Below are positions 48,401 to 57,222 of a DNA stretch of 57,254 nt, one piece after another. Every line of letters begins with the position of its first letter. The first letter of the stretch is position 1. Made by a program: the position numbers and the translations under genes. The stretch is from the NCBI RefSeq assembly GCF_000485595.1, contig NW_014577482.1:303147-360400 (forward strand), written 5' to 3'. The notes under the pieces were generated by a model. That model was given only the letters and a program-made list of their open reading frames with translations, was not told the DNA's origin and searched no databases. The DNA is from Priapulus caudatus (Eukaryota; Priapulida; Priapulimorpha; Priapulimorphida; Priapulidae).

Positions 48401-50030
48401 GCGCGGCGGGAGTGCGGCGTGTCCAACGACGACGACGATCGTCGCCACGGCGACAGCTTCCATGACATCAGCATCTACGGCGGCATCGGTGGTGCGGGTG
48501 GCGCGGACTGGTGGTCGAGCGCGGCGGTCGGTGTCGCCGGAGCGCCGACGAACGATGTGGCGGAAGAGCTGTCTTCAAAGAGTCGACCGACCGACGTCGG
48601 ATCAAGTGCCGCTAAGTCGCCAATAGTTCCGCTAATCGATCTCACTGGTGCGGCGCATGAATCTGGCACGGTGGTGCCACCTACTAGCAACCGAAGCCTG
48701 CCTTCAGCGCCACACGGAGGGGCCAGCAGCGCGTCACAAACGGCGACAAGCGACCACCCTTCGGCCAGCACAGAACAGAGCAACCGTGCGGCGCGCGAAG
48801 CTGGTGGCGCCACCATTGCGAGTCGAACGACCGAGGATCGAGATGATAGCTGTGAGCGCCGGACACTCGGCACGTGGCGCCACCTAACGGCAGCGAAGCG
48901 CGACACCCAGATTAGGGCAAATTCACGGCCGCCCATCCAGATATGCATCAAGGACGTGGAGACCGGCGACGCCGTGAATATCAGCATTCTTCCGCCACCG
49001 GATGGAGCCACGTGTGTGGTCCGGGAAACTGAGCACATGCGTGCTGACGTTCAGCAGAAAACTGGCGAAACGGGAGGTGGTGGCAAGCCAACAACAAGAC
49101 AGCACACGTATCCTTAACAGGGGTCTTTCTCTTGGGGTTTTGCAAAAAGAGAGCAGGGACGTCAGGGAATAATCTTTGCGCGGAACCGAGTTCTGAGAAC
49201 GTTTCCTGAGAGTTTGCTGTTAAACGGTAGTGCGAGTGCTGACGTGCGAGTAAGTAGTGTTTAGTAAGTGTCTCCCTGTATCGCTTCCCTGTTCTGTTTC
49301 CCTTGACCGATGACAAGGAGATCAAAGGCGAGCTTTGCCGACAGAGGCGTCCTGATGCAGGACTTCTTCACGGGAGGAGAGCAGATGGAAGCGTCTCTGA
49401 GAGCTATACGACAGTCTACGTTGACCCCCGCTTCCGTGCCTGACCTAAAGGTTCGTGCTAATCTGCGATGCACCAACGTCCAGCGTTTTCGTTCGACGTG
49501 TACGCATGCTACGATCCTCCGTGCTCGGCGCACTGGTAGGAGCAGCAGCAGCCCCAGTGTGGTGTTCTCTACATTAGTTAGTTTCTTTTTCACCAGTTGT
49601 ACTAGTTAGAGATGCCAACCATCAAAGCGTTTTCATCCGTATAAGATCAGGAGTGGATAAAAACTACTCGCATTGAAATTTGTTTTAATTCACTCCTGAT
49701 ACGATATGTGAAAAAAGTGCAGATTTATTTCAAGAAGCATTTTCAATTCGAAACAAAAAACCCTACAATTCCTCTCAGCCGAATGATTTTCTCTATTCTA
49801 CGATTATAAAAAAATTAACGAGTGAATTAATAGGTGAAGGAACATTGCCGTTTCAGCGTGACAGTCGAACGAAGAGGACGGCAGCGCGTGAGCTGAGCGA
49901 AGATGTAGAGCTGCCCTTACCCAGCAGAGCGTCTGCAGCGCTCTCGCATCCACCTCCGCAAGCGCGGCAGGTCAGGAGCAAGCCGCGCGTCTTTCCCTCG
50001 GCGTTCTCCCCGTTCGACCACATCAGCTGA
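21272..50030 (+). CDS. C2CD3: C2CD3, centriole distal-end C2-domain protein (assembly rearranged)
   Basis: Centriolar protein needed for centriole elongation, distal appendages and ciliogenesis. Exons with matching phases: 21272-21453, 21545-21660, 21914-22022, 22396-22564, 22940-24187, 24884-25063, 25354-25449, 25726-25887, 26093-26215, 35365-35536, 36042-36265, 36717-36836, 37254-38110, 38433-38577, 38946-39125, 39427 to about 40950, continued from 48170 to about 49100, then about 49318-49450 and 49857-50030 (TGA). The joined length is about 2,300-2,350 codons, close to human 2353. Family landmarks: [48 protein letters not shown] and [19 protein letters not shown] followed by CQGQIKV, all C2-domain stretches of C2CD3 recalled without a search. 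Disordered exons carry coding minisatellites. 28990-35200 and 40950-48169 are duplicated or noisy sequence, not part of a sensible transcript. The splice between the long exon and 49318 is uncertain. Confidence 0.88.
23122..23571 (+). repeat. Coding minisatellite 1 in C2CD3: 30-bp / 10-residue units
   Basis: About 15 in-frame decapeptide units, consensus [10 protein letters not shown], inside the 1248-bp exon 22940-24187. Outer units are diverged ([20 protein letters not shown]) and central ones are almost identical, the usual pattern of recent internal amplification. Because the unit is a multiple of three, the reverse strand is also open, which creates false - strand frames. Likely disordered linker. 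Confidence 0.92.
23797..24010 (+). repeat. Coding minisatellite 2 in C2CD3: another 30-bp / 10-residue unit
   Basis: Seven units, consensus [10 protein letters not shown], in the same exon and frame as minisatellite 1 but unrelated in sequence. The DNA unit contains GACGACCCCCTGCTTCGAGA. Charged and probably disordered. Confidence 0.92.
24277..24515 (-). mobile_element. LINE reverse-transcriptase C-terminal fragment in a C2CD3 intron
   Basis: The - strand reads [17 protein letters not shown], then [14 protein letters not shown] and a short LDRVTW motif, ending in a stop. This is the typical C-terminal tail of non-LTR retrotransposon polyproteins (RTE/CR1-like). Only the last 80 or so codons are present, so it is a 5'-truncated dead copy. 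It sits just after the exon donor at 24187, in the opposite orientation to C2CD3. Confidence 0.8.
25200..25325. repeat. TA/GT microsatellite in a C2CD3 intron
   Basis: Mixed ATATAC, GTGTGT and TATATA repeats. No coding content. Confidence 0.8.
26216..29010 (+). repeat. 29-bp minisatellite made of 5' splice-site copies, filling a C2CD3 intron
   Basis: The array begins at the donor of exon 26093-26215 (GTCACAG|GTAGGTTACAG). The first block (to about 27110) repeats the 29-base unit CAGGTAAGTTACAGTATGTG plus CCTGTGTCA. The second (to about 29010) alternates two 29-base variants, CATGTAAGTTACAG and GACAAGTTACAG, joined by TATTTATCTCTGTCA. The first block repeats the end of the exon plus the donor consensus CAG|GTAAGT. 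Roughly 90-100 units with very frequent indels suggest uncorrected long reads, so the exact length is unreliable. The array's last units recur at 35201-35280, just before the clean downstream exon. Confidence 0.9.
30130..30412. repeat. Noisy 54-bp tandem repeat (copy A)
   Basis: Counterpart of the array at 36312-36511, with many single-base insertions and apparently one unit more. Units contain TTGTCGGCAACATTGTG. Confidence 0.8.
31150..31194. mobile_element. 45-bp foldback insertion, polymorphic between copies
   Basis: CAAGAGCTAATAATACCT and its inverted copy AGGTATTATTTAGCTCTTG surround an 8-base loop. It is flanked by CCGTATAT (31142-31149) and CCGTAATAT (31195-31203, one extra A). The corresponding place in copy B (37196-37203) has a single CCGTATAT and no insertion. 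That is an empty/occupied site pair with an 8-bp target duplication. Confidence 0.75.
31310..31334. other. Assembly gap, 25 N, really about 3.4 kb
   Basis: The left flank matches 37254-37297 and the right flank matches sequence from about 40664. In copy B about 3.36 kb lies between them. The placeholder thus hides exons that are present elsewhere in the window. Confidence 0.9.
36312..36511. repeat. 54-bp tandem repeat in a C2CD3 intron
   Basis: About 3.7 copies, nearly exact, of a unit starting GTTGTCGGCAACATTGTGCG and ending GTCCGACGTCTT. It lies 46 bp after the donor at 36265. The 54-bp length keeps a frame open, but it is intronic. Confidence 0.9.
37254..38110 (+). other. C2CD3: Long disordered C2CD3 exon with acidic and Arg/Glu-rich tracts
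   Basis: Exon of 857 bp. It starts [15 protein letters not shown], which continues the preceding C2 domain's strands. It then runs into about 210 charged, low-complexity residues with an acidic run ([10 protein letters not shown]), many RRR/EEE clusters and Gly-rich stretches. It ends [17 protein letters not shown], the first strand of the next C2 domain (completed in 38433-38577 and 38946-39125). It is listed separately because the middle has no obvious counterpart in vertebrate C2CD3 and would be missed by similarity searches. Confidence 0.8.
39580..40335 (+). repeat. Three further coding minisatellites in the long C2CD3 exon
   Basis: In frame and within the exon starting at 39427: a 14-residue direct duplication around [11 protein letters not shown] (about 39590-39675); 6-residue units of [12 protein letters not shown] type (about 40017-40105); and about nine 5-residue units SPERV or GPERV (15 bp each, about 40206-40330). 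All units are multiples of three bases and the frame stays open. Confidence 0.88.
42811..42992 (+). pseudogene. C2CD3: Copy-B version of the C2CD3 last exon
   Basis: Counterpart of 49857-50030 with inserted bases (for example GCGCGCGTGAGC and AGCCCGCTGTC) that break the frame. It shares several substitutions with copy A at 33660-33830 and differs from copy C at the same sites (for example CATCTGCAGCACT against CGTCTGCAGCGCT). These are haplotype-like differences on top of the indel noise. Confidence 0.7.
45033..45208. mobile_element. hAT-like MITE (copy B)
   Basis: Ends CAGGGGCGTGTACAG and CTGTACACGCCCCT, with the same interior blocks as the element at 8820. It lies in the spacer between C2CD3 and THEM6. 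Its duplicate is at 52083-52255. Confidence 0.7.
45285..45450. repeat. (CA)n / (CACG)n microsatellite
   Basis: Long CA-rich tract ending in a TATATA run. The His/Thr- and Cys/Val-rich frames on both strands come from this repeat. A noisy counterpart is at about 52330-52600. Confidence 0.9.
46112..47265 (+). CDS. THEM6: THEM6-like HotDog thioesterase superfamily protein
   Basis: Member of the THEM6 branch of the 4-hydroxybenzoyl-CoA thioesterase (HotDog) superfamily. In mammals it is an ER-membrane protein implicated in lipid homeostasis, and its catalysis is not well established. Four exons with matching phases (46112-46250, 46413-46624, 46836-46938, 47126-47265) give 197 residues (human about 208). 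One N-terminal membrane segment (about 3-30, [19 protein letters not shown]) precedes the HotDog core. Landmarks: [20 protein letters not shown] (human [16 protein letters not shown]), [14 protein letters not shown] (human GWDDRAFYLEARFV) and the terminal [11 protein letters not shown] (human SYNEASSQLLR). The stop is TAA at 47263. It lies about 3 kb downstream of the C2CD3 copy-B 3' end, on the same strand. A broken duplicate is at 53468-54636. This copy is the intact one. Confidence 0.92.
47600..47755. repeat. Partial foldback of the GGTACC/TTAGGG family (copy B)
   Basis: It shares the core ACTCGTTAGTGGAGTAGGCG and the right arm CCGGCAGTACCCTGGGGGAC with the complete element at 11473-11699, but the left arm is missing and the telomeric part is reduced to GGTTAGGG. 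The counterpart in copy C is at about 55560-55735. Confidence 0.7.
47848..48169. other. Unique link between copies B and C
   Basis: No gene. It contains two short palindromes of the form ATATTGG-N-CCAATAT (about 47870-47920), a CGTCCGTC simple repeat (about 48052-48085) and an inverted copy of the dispersed repeat found at 15360-15470. It then joins abruptly to copy C at 48169/48170. Confidence 0.55.
48170..50030 (+). CDS. C2CD3: C2CD3 C-terminal coding segment, clean copy
   Basis: Frame-intact counterpart of the noisy 41154-42992. From 48170 the frame reads [17 protein letters not shown], a run of about ten Ser, an acidic run, then VISLLNVDL and long low-complexity sequence to about 49100. 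A short exon (about 49318-49450) encodes [16 protein letters not shown], resembling the conserved FFLP..LEASMR motif near the end of C2CD3. The last exon, 49857-50030, encodes [17 protein letters not shown] and ends SPFDHIS at TGA 50028. The donor of the long exon is not settled (candidates near 49075 and 49104). Confidence 0.75.
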
Positions 50031-52548
50031 AGCTCATCGCACATTCTTACATCGTCGGGATCGTCTACGCGATTAACGTCGGACGGCGCGTTCCGTTATC
50101 GTTAGCTCAACCGATGTCATCTTGCAGTGGTGTCTGTCCGTCTGTCGTGCTGCAGTTTCGCCAGCATGTCCATCCGTTTGCGGAATGTTGGATAGCAGTT
50201 TGTAAAAGAAGTCCTCGGTCAGGAGGGTCCGTCGGTAGATGTGGTTGCAGCTCGTATTGCAAAATTCGGCGTGTGTAATCGATGGCAGGTGAAGATGACA
50301 GTGGATTGGAATTATAAACATGAATGTGTTCTTTATGACACCTCATCACCTCTGCATCGTCTGTTGTGTGTAGCCAAGGCCTGGGGGGGGGGCACTCACC
50401 CCACATCATGGTAGGTATGTGCCACTGCGAAGTCAAAAATGGCGGGCTCTGGAACTAACTCAGACCTGAAAATGGTCTCTGTAACTAATGTTTGTTGAAT
50501 GTGGGATGCTCTGGAACTGGCTATGTTCGAAAATTGGGGTGTCCGGAACTAGGATTTCACGCACGGAGTTCATCATCGATGTAAAATAAACAAGAACAGC
50601 ACAGGCAGCTGACCATCCATCCTCTATATGCACATGGGTTGTATGCATGCTTTCAGGGCCTGGCTTCAACGTATTCAAAGTGGGATGCACTGGAACGGAA
50701 ATGTTAAAAACTAGGGCCTCCGGAACGGCAAAAATGTAAGATCTGCATAGTAACTAAACTTGTGATGCTCTGGAACGAGATATTCTTAAAAATGCTCGAT
50801 GCCACTGAAACGGAAGTTTAGGCTTGAAAATGGGGTCTCTCCGGCGGCACATACCTACCATGCAATATAAATGGAGTGCCACCCCCCCCCCCCCCCGGGA
50901 GCCATTAAGGCTGTATCAACATCAGCACCACGCGGTGATTGCCAGATTTGCAAAGGGTGTTGTCTAGTGGTTCAATAAGTTTTACCATTTGTTGCCGTAA
51001 CCAGTTTTGGTTTTGACGTGTTGAATATAATGTTTTTGAAGAGCTGCGCCGGGTGTACGTGTGGGATAACTTTATTTATTGCATCTGTGACATTGTTACA
51101 TATACCCACTAATTTTCATGGGATCATTTGAGTGAAAAATATATATTTAAATAGGTAATTTATAGTTATTATTATTAATTATTATTATTAACAATAAACC
51201 ATTATCGCATATATAATTCAAATACAAATACATGTACTGAAAAGTCTATTTATGTAAAAAAATTGATGAGCTCAATGGTATTGGATGGTTAAATTGACTA
51301 TATGTCACGAATAAGTCGTCAAAAGTGATAACAAATTGGGTCTTGCTTATAAGCAGATGTTTACAAGATTTATTTGATACAATACTATTAGTTGACACGG
51401 AAAAAAAAAAATATTTAACTAGAGCACTCGGAGAGCGCAGACTTGCAGCGCGTAAACAATTTTATTAATTAATTGGATCCGGATCACCACCAAAATGTAA
51501 TCAATTTCTAAGTTACCCCATTTTTAACCTATCCTGAGATTTATTAATTATTGATCCGGATCACCACCAAAATGTAATCAATTATAAATTTACCCGCCAT
51601 TTTTGACACTATCCTAAAAAATTAATTAATTAATTAATTAATTGATCCGGATCACCACCAAAAATCTAATCAATTCGAAGTTAGCCATTTCTGACCTACT
51701 GAGAATTGTATGACAACTCCGTCAATAACTTTTTCAGTTAGGCTGTACACAAAGAAACCAACGCACAATCCCACAAACCAACAAACACACGCCGGTGAAA
51801 AAATAACCTCCTGCCAACCCCTTGGCGGAGGAAAAATGGGCTGGACAGGGCAGTGACGTAAACAACGCAGGAAAGATACGCGCGTGACGGCACGCACGCA
51901 CCGCGATTAGTCACCGCACACAAATCTGTTTAACAAACAATACGCGCAGACAAGAATCAGTTAGGCGCATCGTTTCCAAATCCAGGATAGCATATCCAGG
52001 AACTGGCCTATAAGTCGTCAGTGTTCAACCAGTATTTCACAACGATGCGCCGAGCCTGGCGTGGTAACCAGGTGTGAAGTCCCAGGGGCGTGTACACCGG
52101 GGGGGGGAAATCCAGGGGTCCGGATCCCCCTGCTCTCGCGCAGAAAACGCATCTGAGGGGGTCTAATTTCAAAAATTCCCCCCCCCTTCGCGTGCTCGCA
52201 AGTTTGGGTAACGGTCAGACCCCCCCCCCCTGGTACAAATGCTGTACACGCCCCTAAGCGCACCTGACGGGGATGTCTAAAGTTTTTATAGGAGGGTCAT
52301 GGGTAGGCCTATTGTTAGGGCGTGTGGCTAGCTCACACACACAACGGAGCGACGCCAGCACGCAACGGCTGCACGCACGGGGCACGCACGAGCCTGCACG
52401 CACGCACACACACACACAGCCGACCACACACAACACGCACGCGCGCACACGCAAACACGCCACGACGCACACACACACCACACACACACACGACATGCAC
52501 ACACACGCACACACCACACACCACACATATATATATCTATATATATAT

Positions 52549-52582
<34 letters not shown>

Positions 52583-53467
52583 ATTATATATATATGTACT
52601 AGCGGGATACCCGGCGTTGCCGCGGGGAAATCAGTGCGCGTTACTCCAGCCTGGTGACCGCTTGGTTGAAAGGAAAATACCCCAAAAAATTAATCTAATC
52701 TATCTATCCATGCATCCATTGCATGCAGCATCCATCCATCCCCATTCGCATGCCATGACATCCATCGCCATCGCACTCGCCACCGCATCCCATCATGCAT
52801 CGCCATCTCATCGCATTCCATATGCCATCCCGTGCCATATGCCATTCACAGAAACCCATTAGCTAAGAGTCCAAGACATGTTTATATATGTGCTTCAATA
52901 TACTCAAAATCAAGAAACCATAGCTAAGACATGTTGTTTATATGTATCTAGAATTTTAGAAAATGTAACTCAAATCGTTCGCGAGATATTAGAGTTATAG
53001 TACACTTTCCTACTGCCCATGCATAGCGGCCGCGTATATTAGCATATGACGGCGATACGCCGGCGTATATTAGCCTATGACGATATCCGGCGTACGTATA
53101 TTTCTGGTAATTATATTAAACTATTCGTGCTTCAATAAACTGAAAATTTACAGAAACATAGCTAAGACATGTGTTTATATGTATCTAGAATTTTAAAAAT
53201 GTAACTCAAGTGTTCAGCTAATATAATGTGGTTAGAAGTAGAGTTAGAAAGCAACCGGTTTTACGTCACGTGATAGGCGCTTATAGATGGGCTCCCACGT
53301 TTCTTCTTCAATGTAAAGTAAACTGAGTGACGAGATAAATAACACATCTATGGAAAAGAATCCAAGATGTCAGCCTCCATTACTTTTTGCTTTTTATGCT
53401 AACATATCTTCAAAAGATTAGACTGGAAGGTGTATTCTGGGTTCCCGCGCGCAACAGAAAAGTTATC
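50031..53467. other. 3' flank of C2CD3 in copy C, no gene
   Basis: Noisy counterpart of 42993-46111. It contains AT-rich sequence with TTAATTAATTAATTAA runs, the hAT-like MITE at 52083-52255, a CA microsatellite and TA repeats at about 52525-52595. A short CATCCATC-type repeat (about 52700-52850) is present here and not in copy B. Confidence 0.55.
52083..52255. mobile_element. hAT-like MITE (copy C counterpart)
   Basis: Same ends and interior as 45033-45208, with single-base differences. Confidence 0.65.
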
Positions 53468-54636
53468 ATGAAGGTTGTTAACGTTGTCGCTTTTGGCTGC
53501 TTTCTTCTTTTGGATTGTTATTACTTTTTGCGTATACTCTTTCGTTGTTCTTCATGCAAAGCTGGTAGCGCAGAGAAAGTCTCCACTAGATGTATTTGTT
53601 ACTCGAGGTATGTGTAATTTACTAATTCAGTAATTGCAAAACGTGAGAAATGTGGTGATATCAGAAGTAACAAAATTCCCTATTATTTCAATTAGCATTT
53701 GAATAATCAACATAAAAACGCGCTGTTTGACTAATGATAATTGATATGATAATATAATTTACTTCTTTTACCAGGTGTATGTTGACAACAGACTTGGACT
53801 GTAGCTTGCCACATGACAACGCACGCTATCTCCGGGAGTTAGATTTTGCGAGGACGACAATGTTGGTCAGTAGTGGCCTATGGAAAACACTCAAGCACCT
53901 CAAGGCTGAAGTCGTTGTTGGTTCAAACACTATCGCGATACAGGAGAGAAATAAAATTATTTCAGTTATATAACATACATACACAAGTAGCTATAGTATT
54001 AGTAATATAGGAAAAAATATTTTTGGGACTGGAAATTCATCCTTCACGTTCCACCAGATAGACATGCATGTAGGTGTTACAGTCTCCCAAACGATTTAAT
54101 CTATATATTTACCTGTGCTGTTAATGTTGCATTTATTGGTGTATATAGCATATATATTCGATGTTTTCCGCTATATGTTATTTCGTTTATAATTGCTAGA
54201 TAAAGTATTGGGAATGAGAAATCACTCTAGCATAGAGCAGCGATACATAAAACACTAAAGATAAATTTGTCTTTGGGCCATTGCTATCATCTGTTTTAGA
54301 GTTTTTGAGTAAGCATATTCATTATTGCAATATAAAAGTTCATATGATAAGAGCTAGGGCTCGACTATTCAAATACGGTGAGCTCATTTTAAGTGATAAA
54401 TGGTGACCAATTTCTATGCAAAATGGTGCACAGTGTACACAATAATATAATATTAGTAATGTATTAATTTAACAATGACATAATTTTATCTAGGGGTAAA
54501 CACCCAGGGAAGTTTTAAGAGAGCATGGACACATCTCTATCGACTCCCCAGAAATGCCAGAAAGACATTGCACTGTTTGTGAAGTACAATGAGGCATCAA
54601 GTGCCATGCTCAGAAAGTGAGACAAAGTCAGAGTAA
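53468..54636 (+). pseudogene. Broken copy of the THEM6-like gene
   Basis: Counterpart of 46112-47265 with exons in the same order. Single-base gains and losses break the frame in every exon (for example an extra T in ACTCTTTCG near 53538, a missing T in GTGTATGTTGAC near 53778, and an extra A in CCAGAAAGAC near 54560). The splice sites and the surrounding introns carry the same kind of noise, which points to sequencing error rather than selection-free decay. Confidence 0.8.
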
Positions 54637-54896
54637 CTTGAGAATTCAGTGTTTACAATTGCTAGTCTGGTATTAAGGACCTCACTATGCACATTGAAAT
54701 GATAGCATTGTATGTGATATATTTCTACTTGATCATATACCCATATCAGTTGTATGGGAAAGTATGTTATTTGCTATAATTTGCTATTTTATAACCCGGG
54801 GGGGGGACTGGTAAAGGAATTGTTAAAAGAATACTTTACTCTAGAATTTGAGAGTATTTATGATAGTAGATTTATAAATAATAGCACATACCTATA

Positions 54897-55452
54897 CAGG
54901 CCCGTAGCCAGCTTTCTATGGGGGGGTTCCCGTTGTTGCAATGTTGGCATAGTTGCGTGCGCAGGGGCGGTGTACAGGAGTTTGTACCCCAAGGGGGGGG
55001 TGCTAAGCGGCCGTAACCCAAAGTTGCGAGCCCAACGGCGAAAGGGGGGGTCTGGGGGGCCTCCCCAGACATTTTTTAAATTAGAGCGGCCCGCTCAGAT
55101 GCGTTTTCCTGCGCGAGCAAGGGGGGGTCCCGACTCCCTGGAACCGCCCCCAAAAAACGCCGCTCTGCTCGGCGCCGCTGAGCGACGCAGGCGAGGGAGG
55201 CCCAAGCGACGCGAGCGGGGGGAGGGTGTGGGGAGGGGGTGTTCACGTGTTCCGCCTCTCTGCTTGCTCTCCCGCACGATTGGTAGATTTTGGCAAATAT
55301 TACACTAAAATGGAAACAGCGACGCTGAGGTGAATATTCTTGCAAATTTTCAAAATTATTTATTTTTTTGCTTGGTGGGGTGGGGGGGAGGCTGGCTCGG
55401 GGGAGGGGTTCGTTCGAACGCCGCCCGCACCGCCCCTGGCATACGGGCACTG
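54897..55452. mobile_element. hAT-like insertion present only in copy C
   Basis: Starts CAGGCCCGTAGCC and ends with the inverted GCATACGGGCACTG. CCTATA lies on both sides (54891-54896 and 55453-55458). Copy B has one CCTATA and no insertion (47518-47523). The G-run/C-run interior resembles the element at 8820. Open frames here are low-complexity translations. Confidence 0.7.
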
Positions 55453-55786
55453 CCTATAATACTCTATGAATTACGCATTCATGTTTGTCATGAAACATAC
55501 ATTGAATTTCGCGAAAGTCTTTTATTTTTGGGCGTTGATTTTATCGGTAACCAATATCTGATATGGTTAGGGCAGTAGGAGTAGCGTAGCGAACAACCCT
55601 AGACTCGTTAGTCGGAGTAGGGCCGGAGGTAGCGGTCTGGCATATAGATAGTACGGGCAGCAGTACTAGGGTACGTTGCGCATGCAGTACTGGGCGAGCA
55701 TTTAGACCCTCTCAGCGTAGCTAGGGGACGTGCCGCTGGACAGGGTATATTTTCTGAACATCATTATTGGCACAGGGTTATCTTAC

Positions 55787-56240
55787 TGGGAATCGTGGCG
55801 CGATGCTGCGAGTGAAGTGAAGCATGTAGATCAGATTTTACCATGCACACGTGCTGTCAGCCTGCCCGGCTCCACTTTGAATGTATAAGAACGACCAAAC
55901 AATATTATCTTGGCAGTCAACGACGATCAACGTTGCATCGCCATTTGCCCATACATTAGCATAACTGGGAATCGTGGCGCGATGCTACGAGCGAAGTGAA
56001 GCATGTACGTAGATCACATTTTACCACGCACATGCACATGCTATCAGCCTGCCCGGCTCCACTCTGAACGTATAAGAACGGCCGAAGAATATTATCTTGG
56101 CAGTCAACGGCGACCGACGTTGTAGCGCCATTTGCCCATACATTAGCATAGCTGGGAAGCGTGGCACGATGCTGCGAGCGAAGTGAAGCATGTAGATTAG
56201 ATTTTACCATGCACACGTGCTGTCAGCCTGCCCGGCTCTC
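55787..56240. repeat. About 180-bp tandem repeat, 2.5 copies
   Basis: Units start at about 55787, 55964 and 56150 with CTGGGAATCGTGGCGCGATG and contain GTCAGCCTGCCCGGCTC. The third unit is cut off after that motif. Confidence 0.85.
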
Positions 56241-57210
56241 AGTAGACCTGTGGTCCACCTCTCTCCCTCAGCAAGTTATATTATGAAGTTTTCTTCAGAC
56301 GGTACTGCACGCCTGACACGGTGCGCGCATGCGCAATATCTTCCGAGAAAAACGATATTTTGCAAAGATTATGCATTTAAAATAAGGAGGAGTTATCCTA
56401 GCATAGATTTATATGATAAGATTCTATCAATAGGAAGAAGACCTTGCATGTAAGGTCCCCTCTGCGTTTACCAGCCAGTACACAATCTGGCTATACGTTC
56501 GTGTGTTAGCGCATGCGCAATATCTCACCAGAGGAGTTATATGTTGTGATGAATATTTATTTAATATGGTTAGGGGGTTCAATAAATTAATTATAAATTA
56601 ATAAAGTAGGTTCATGGTCGACAACTATCATTGGGCCACCGTAATAAGGATGGGCAGAAAGTCCAATGGCCCACCGTTGAGTAGGACTCTGGGCCGACTT
56701 ACCATCCAACTTTTTATACCGACCTCAAATGTTAACTGGTTTATTCCTTAAAATTTAATTTTCTTTTCTTTTCTTCGAACATTAATGCTAACAGAATATA
56801 TATGTGCTGCAAATACATATTTTAAAGCCAAATATTCAGAAACTGGTCGTGTTTGGAAATATTCTGAACTTTCAGCATTATATTCCCAAAATAACCCATT
56901 CTCCAGCAAAATATCACTGAAACTCCAGCAAGCTGATTGCAACCTAATTGGCAGGTTCACTGTGCGCGCGCGTGCGTGTGCGTGGCTTTGACTACCCTCT
57001 CACTGCGTACGTATACAATGTTTAGTAAAAGGAGCTGAATCGTGTTTTACTCCTGCTACAGTCCCATTTGTTGCACCCCGAAAATGTTCTTCTCTAACTT
57101 GTGTCAATTTCTATATGGATATATCTCGCACACATTTTGAGCGATGGCAAGAACCCGTTAAGTTTATATTCCAGGTATGAGTGAGTGGGTGGATGCATGG
57201 GTGGACGAGC
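56241..57210. other. Unassigned DNA at the right edge
   Basis: No exon chain was recognised. The motif GCGCATGCGCAATATCT occurs twice (about 56325 and 56510) in similar surroundings. Near 57030 AGTAAAAGGAGC and GTTTTACTCCTGC form a weak inverted pair resembling the foldback family ends. Confidence 0.4.
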
Positions 57211-57222
57211 GAGAGAGAGAGA

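Larger units (their letters stand above)
48170..55783. repeat. Copy C of the repeated locus
   Basis: Colinear with 41154-47847 of copy B. The first part (to about 50300) has intact reading frames. The rest is indel-rich and breaks THEM6. It contains a 556-bp hAT-like insertion (54897-55452) that copy B lacks. Confidence 0.8.

Noticed and set aside
35201-55783. True tandem gene duplication giving C2CD3 and THEM6 paralogues
   Set aside because: Indels are spread evenly over exons, introns and flanks, junctions are abrupt, and only one intact version of each exon exists. Mis-assembly explains this better, though it is not proven without reads.
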